A stretch of 64,000 nucleotides of DNA from Atrina japonica (taxonomy: Eukaryota > Mollusca > Bivalvia > Pterioida > Pinnidae): assembly GCA_030159075.1 (NCBI GenBank), contig BROG01000394.1:314001-378000 (forward strand). The letters run 5' to 3'. Both the position numbers and the translations under genes were made by a program. Each line of letters starts with the position of its first letter. The stretch's first letter is position 1. Positions 62,463 through 64,000 of the stretch are shown one piece after another. The notes beneath the pieces were generated by a model. The model did no database searches and had not been told where the DNA came from. It saw only the letters and a program-made list of their open reading frames with translations.

Positions 62463-62522
62463 AATCAAATGTACTTCGTAATTGACGTGGTCTCACGAGG
62501 GGATCTCGGTCCTTTACAAAAG

Positions 62523-62530
62523 TATTTATA
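62523..62530. promoter_or_regulatory. TATA-like motif in the TTAA element
   Basis: TATAAATA on the minus strand; on the plus strand TTTATAAG overlaps it. The plus-strand context GCGCTCGGACT resembles ACGCTCGGGACT below the TATA box at 2816. Confidence 0.3.
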
Positions 62531-62735
62531 AGCGCTCGGACTATGTTAAAGTCGACGATTTTTATGTGTTTTATATTAATTTAATTAAATTACGGGACGT
62601 GATTTTTATTGAAAAGTGAATGTATTATGTAAAATATATGCTATTCAACGCTATTTTAAATACCTGAAGAAAATAGGATGAATATATGAATAATTATATC
62701 TGGTCGAAAAGAAAATCTTCGATCTTTAATGTTAC

Positions 62736-62977
62736 CCTGAATGCTAGACATTGACAAAATCAAAACTAGAGTGTCAATAGTTAACTGTGAAAAGTATGCG
62801 TAGCCCTCACGTAATTTTACAATCGTGTCGTCCACTTCCATGTCCGGTGAGTCAAGTTTTCCTTTGGACATGTTCATGATCATATGTGTCAAGAATGATT
62901 TTAAAGTTTTTGAGAATGCGATGGGACGAGTTAAAAATGGGTCGAGATCGCCCGATATACCCGACACGTGGATGATT
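62736..62977 (-). CDS. Candidate exon in the TTAA element
   Basis: Acceptor TTCGTTTCAG at 62978 and donor TTCAGG/GTAACA at 62735 flank an open frame encoding FLTRPIAFSKTLKSFLTHMI and DDTIVKLREGYAYFSQLTID. Unknown family; helical and coding-like. Confidence 0.35.
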
Positions 62978-63259
62978 CTGAAACGAATGTTTTGAGACGA
63001 CGAAAAAGACCAACTTTGTCTGATTTAAGTATGAAATGATGATGTACGGAAAAAACCGCAAAGGGTTATAAGCCAATAAAAATGTATATTTAACTGCAAA
63101 TAGCACGGGTAATTTGTTGGTCACTCGCTGGTAATCTTCGTTAAAAAGTATGTTGGCGAAAGTTAATTTGCAATGCTCAAAGTATAGAGTGCCGGCGGAC
63201 AAAAAATAACTGATATTACGGGTTACGTATTTTGGCAAGATTGTTGCAATTTTACACAT
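62852..63259 (-). CDS. 135-codon ORF in the TTAA element
   Basis: ATG at 63257-63259; the first 85 codons look coding (MCKIATILPKYVTRNISYFL, LPVLFAVKYTFLLAYNPLRF). The 3' part overlaps the candidate exon above in another frame, so the real product may splice or shift near 62980. Not recognised. Confidence 0.35.
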   Translation of the reverse strand: MCKIATILPKYVTRNISYFLSAGTLYFEHCKLTFANILFNEDYQRVTNKLPVLFAVKYTFLLAYNPLRFFPYIIISYLNQTKLVFFVVSKHSFQNHPRVGYIGRSRPIFNSSHRILKNFKIILDTYDHEHVQRKT

Positions 63260-63450
63260 GCATTTGTTATTATAACCAACAGATGGTCTCTTTGGAATAT
63301 ATTTGAGATAGAATATTACATAAAATGGACATGTAATTTAATTTTTCCTTACGACAGCTCATATCGCTTTAATATCTGCTCGGTCAAATACATTTCGTGC
63401 CATTATAAACGGATGATCAAGGTCTTTTTTTTAATTAAATGTAGCACTTT

Positions 63451-63672
63451 ATACCTTGAAATTTTCGTTCCCGTTTAATTTTCACCATTTTCGCCCTAGG
63501 ATCAGAGGGCTAATTTCAAATAAAGGTGAAAAATTGAAGAATGAACCATAATGCCATCCATGAAACTATGGTGATAAAGCGCAAATTTAAGACGGGATGA
63601 ATACGTTTTCTGACGTGAAAGGGCGAAAATAACTAGGGGTGAAAATAACTGGGGCGAAAATAACCAGGTATA
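63451..63672. mobile_element. MITE related to 7378-7613
   Basis: Starts ATACCTTGAAATTTTCGTTC, ends GGGCGAAAATAACCAGGTAT; inverted ends and shared core GACGGGATGAATACG. Confidence 0.75.
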
Positions 63673-64000
63673 CAGTAGTTGCATCGTTGTAAATGAAAAA
63701 TTAAAGGCGCTGTTTCTCAGTGCGTCGGGCGTATGGTTCAAATTTGTTTTAGCTTAAACTTACGTTGATGATTACAATCAATGTCATGCACATAATGAAC
63801 CTGTCTCAAACTCAATGAAAATGACATAACGCGTGTTATCTGACATTTTTTTCAATTTTCAATTTTTACCCCTTTTATGATTCAATTTAGACTCGTTGTG
63901 GTATGTAAATATGAGCCAATTTACCTTGCTAGACCTATGTGTATACACGTTCTGTCAAAATAGTCATAAATAGAATCCAGCATGTTTGACCGTGAGATTG
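63673..64000. other. Right window edge, nothing recognised
   Basis: AT-rich sequence without open frames, repeats or motifs that I can support. Confidence 0.5.

Larger units (their letters stand above)
62208..63372. mobile_element. 1.16-kb TTAA-bounded element with inverted ends and ORFs
   Basis: TTAA-AGCGATATAGTAGCTGTC at the left; the right end reverse-complements to TTAA-AGCGATATGAGCTGTC. TTAA target sites and AG-starting ends suggest piggyBac or Kolobok type. Three minus-strand open segments fill most of the interior, with more CpG than the flanks. No transposase recognised. Confidence 0.65.

Overview
This is an AT-rich animal nuclear window with spliced genes (GT/AG introns), AATAAA signals, microsatellites, minisatellites and dense short interspersed elements. 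It encodes a TRIM-type RING protein and orthologues of two metazoan non-canonical poly(A)/U polymerases. The repeats (tRNA-derived SINEs with a G(T/C)GTTAAAC-like tail, foldback elements, long repeats ending near AAGGCCCAT) suggest a mollusc, probably a bivalve. That assignment is inference.

Layout. 1-1478 (-): N-terminal part of a TRIM-like RING/B-box/coiled-coil protein that runs off the left edge. 2.8-6.6 kb (+): TATA-driven gene with an inferred non-coding first exon and a 254-residue acidic protein of unknown function. 6.6-10.6 kb: repeats, including a 24-bp minisatellite. 10.6-28.5 kb (-): TUT1 (Star-PAP / U6 TUTase). Ten exons were reconstructed in frame with GT/AG borders; the first exon is unresolved. 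Its introns hold three minisatellite types (24, 31 and 32 bp), SINEs and MITEs. 28.5-34.2 kb: intergenic or 5' region with a hAT-like element, an NRF-1-like site and a long GA tract. 34.2-50.0 kb (+): MTPAP, mitochondrial poly(A) polymerase. Eight exons join into one 522-codon frame that starts with a short mitochondrial presequence exon. 50.0-56.7 kb: no firm gene; one orphan exon, several repeat arrays and a large hairpin. 56.7-59.4 kb (+): two-exon double-hotdog thioesterase-like protein. 59.4-64 kb: repeats, a hammerhead-like core of the Penelope type, and a 1.16-kb TTAA-bounded element carrying unrecognised minus-strand ORFs.

TUT1 and MTPAP belong to the same nucleotidyltransferase superfamily and lie head-to-head. 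One is expected to act in the nucleus (U6 oligouridylation, mRNA tailing) and the other in mitochondria (mRNA polyadenylation). Both keep the catalytic Asp triad.

Exon borders were read by eye from splice sites, reading phase and family resemblance. No alignment or expression data were used.
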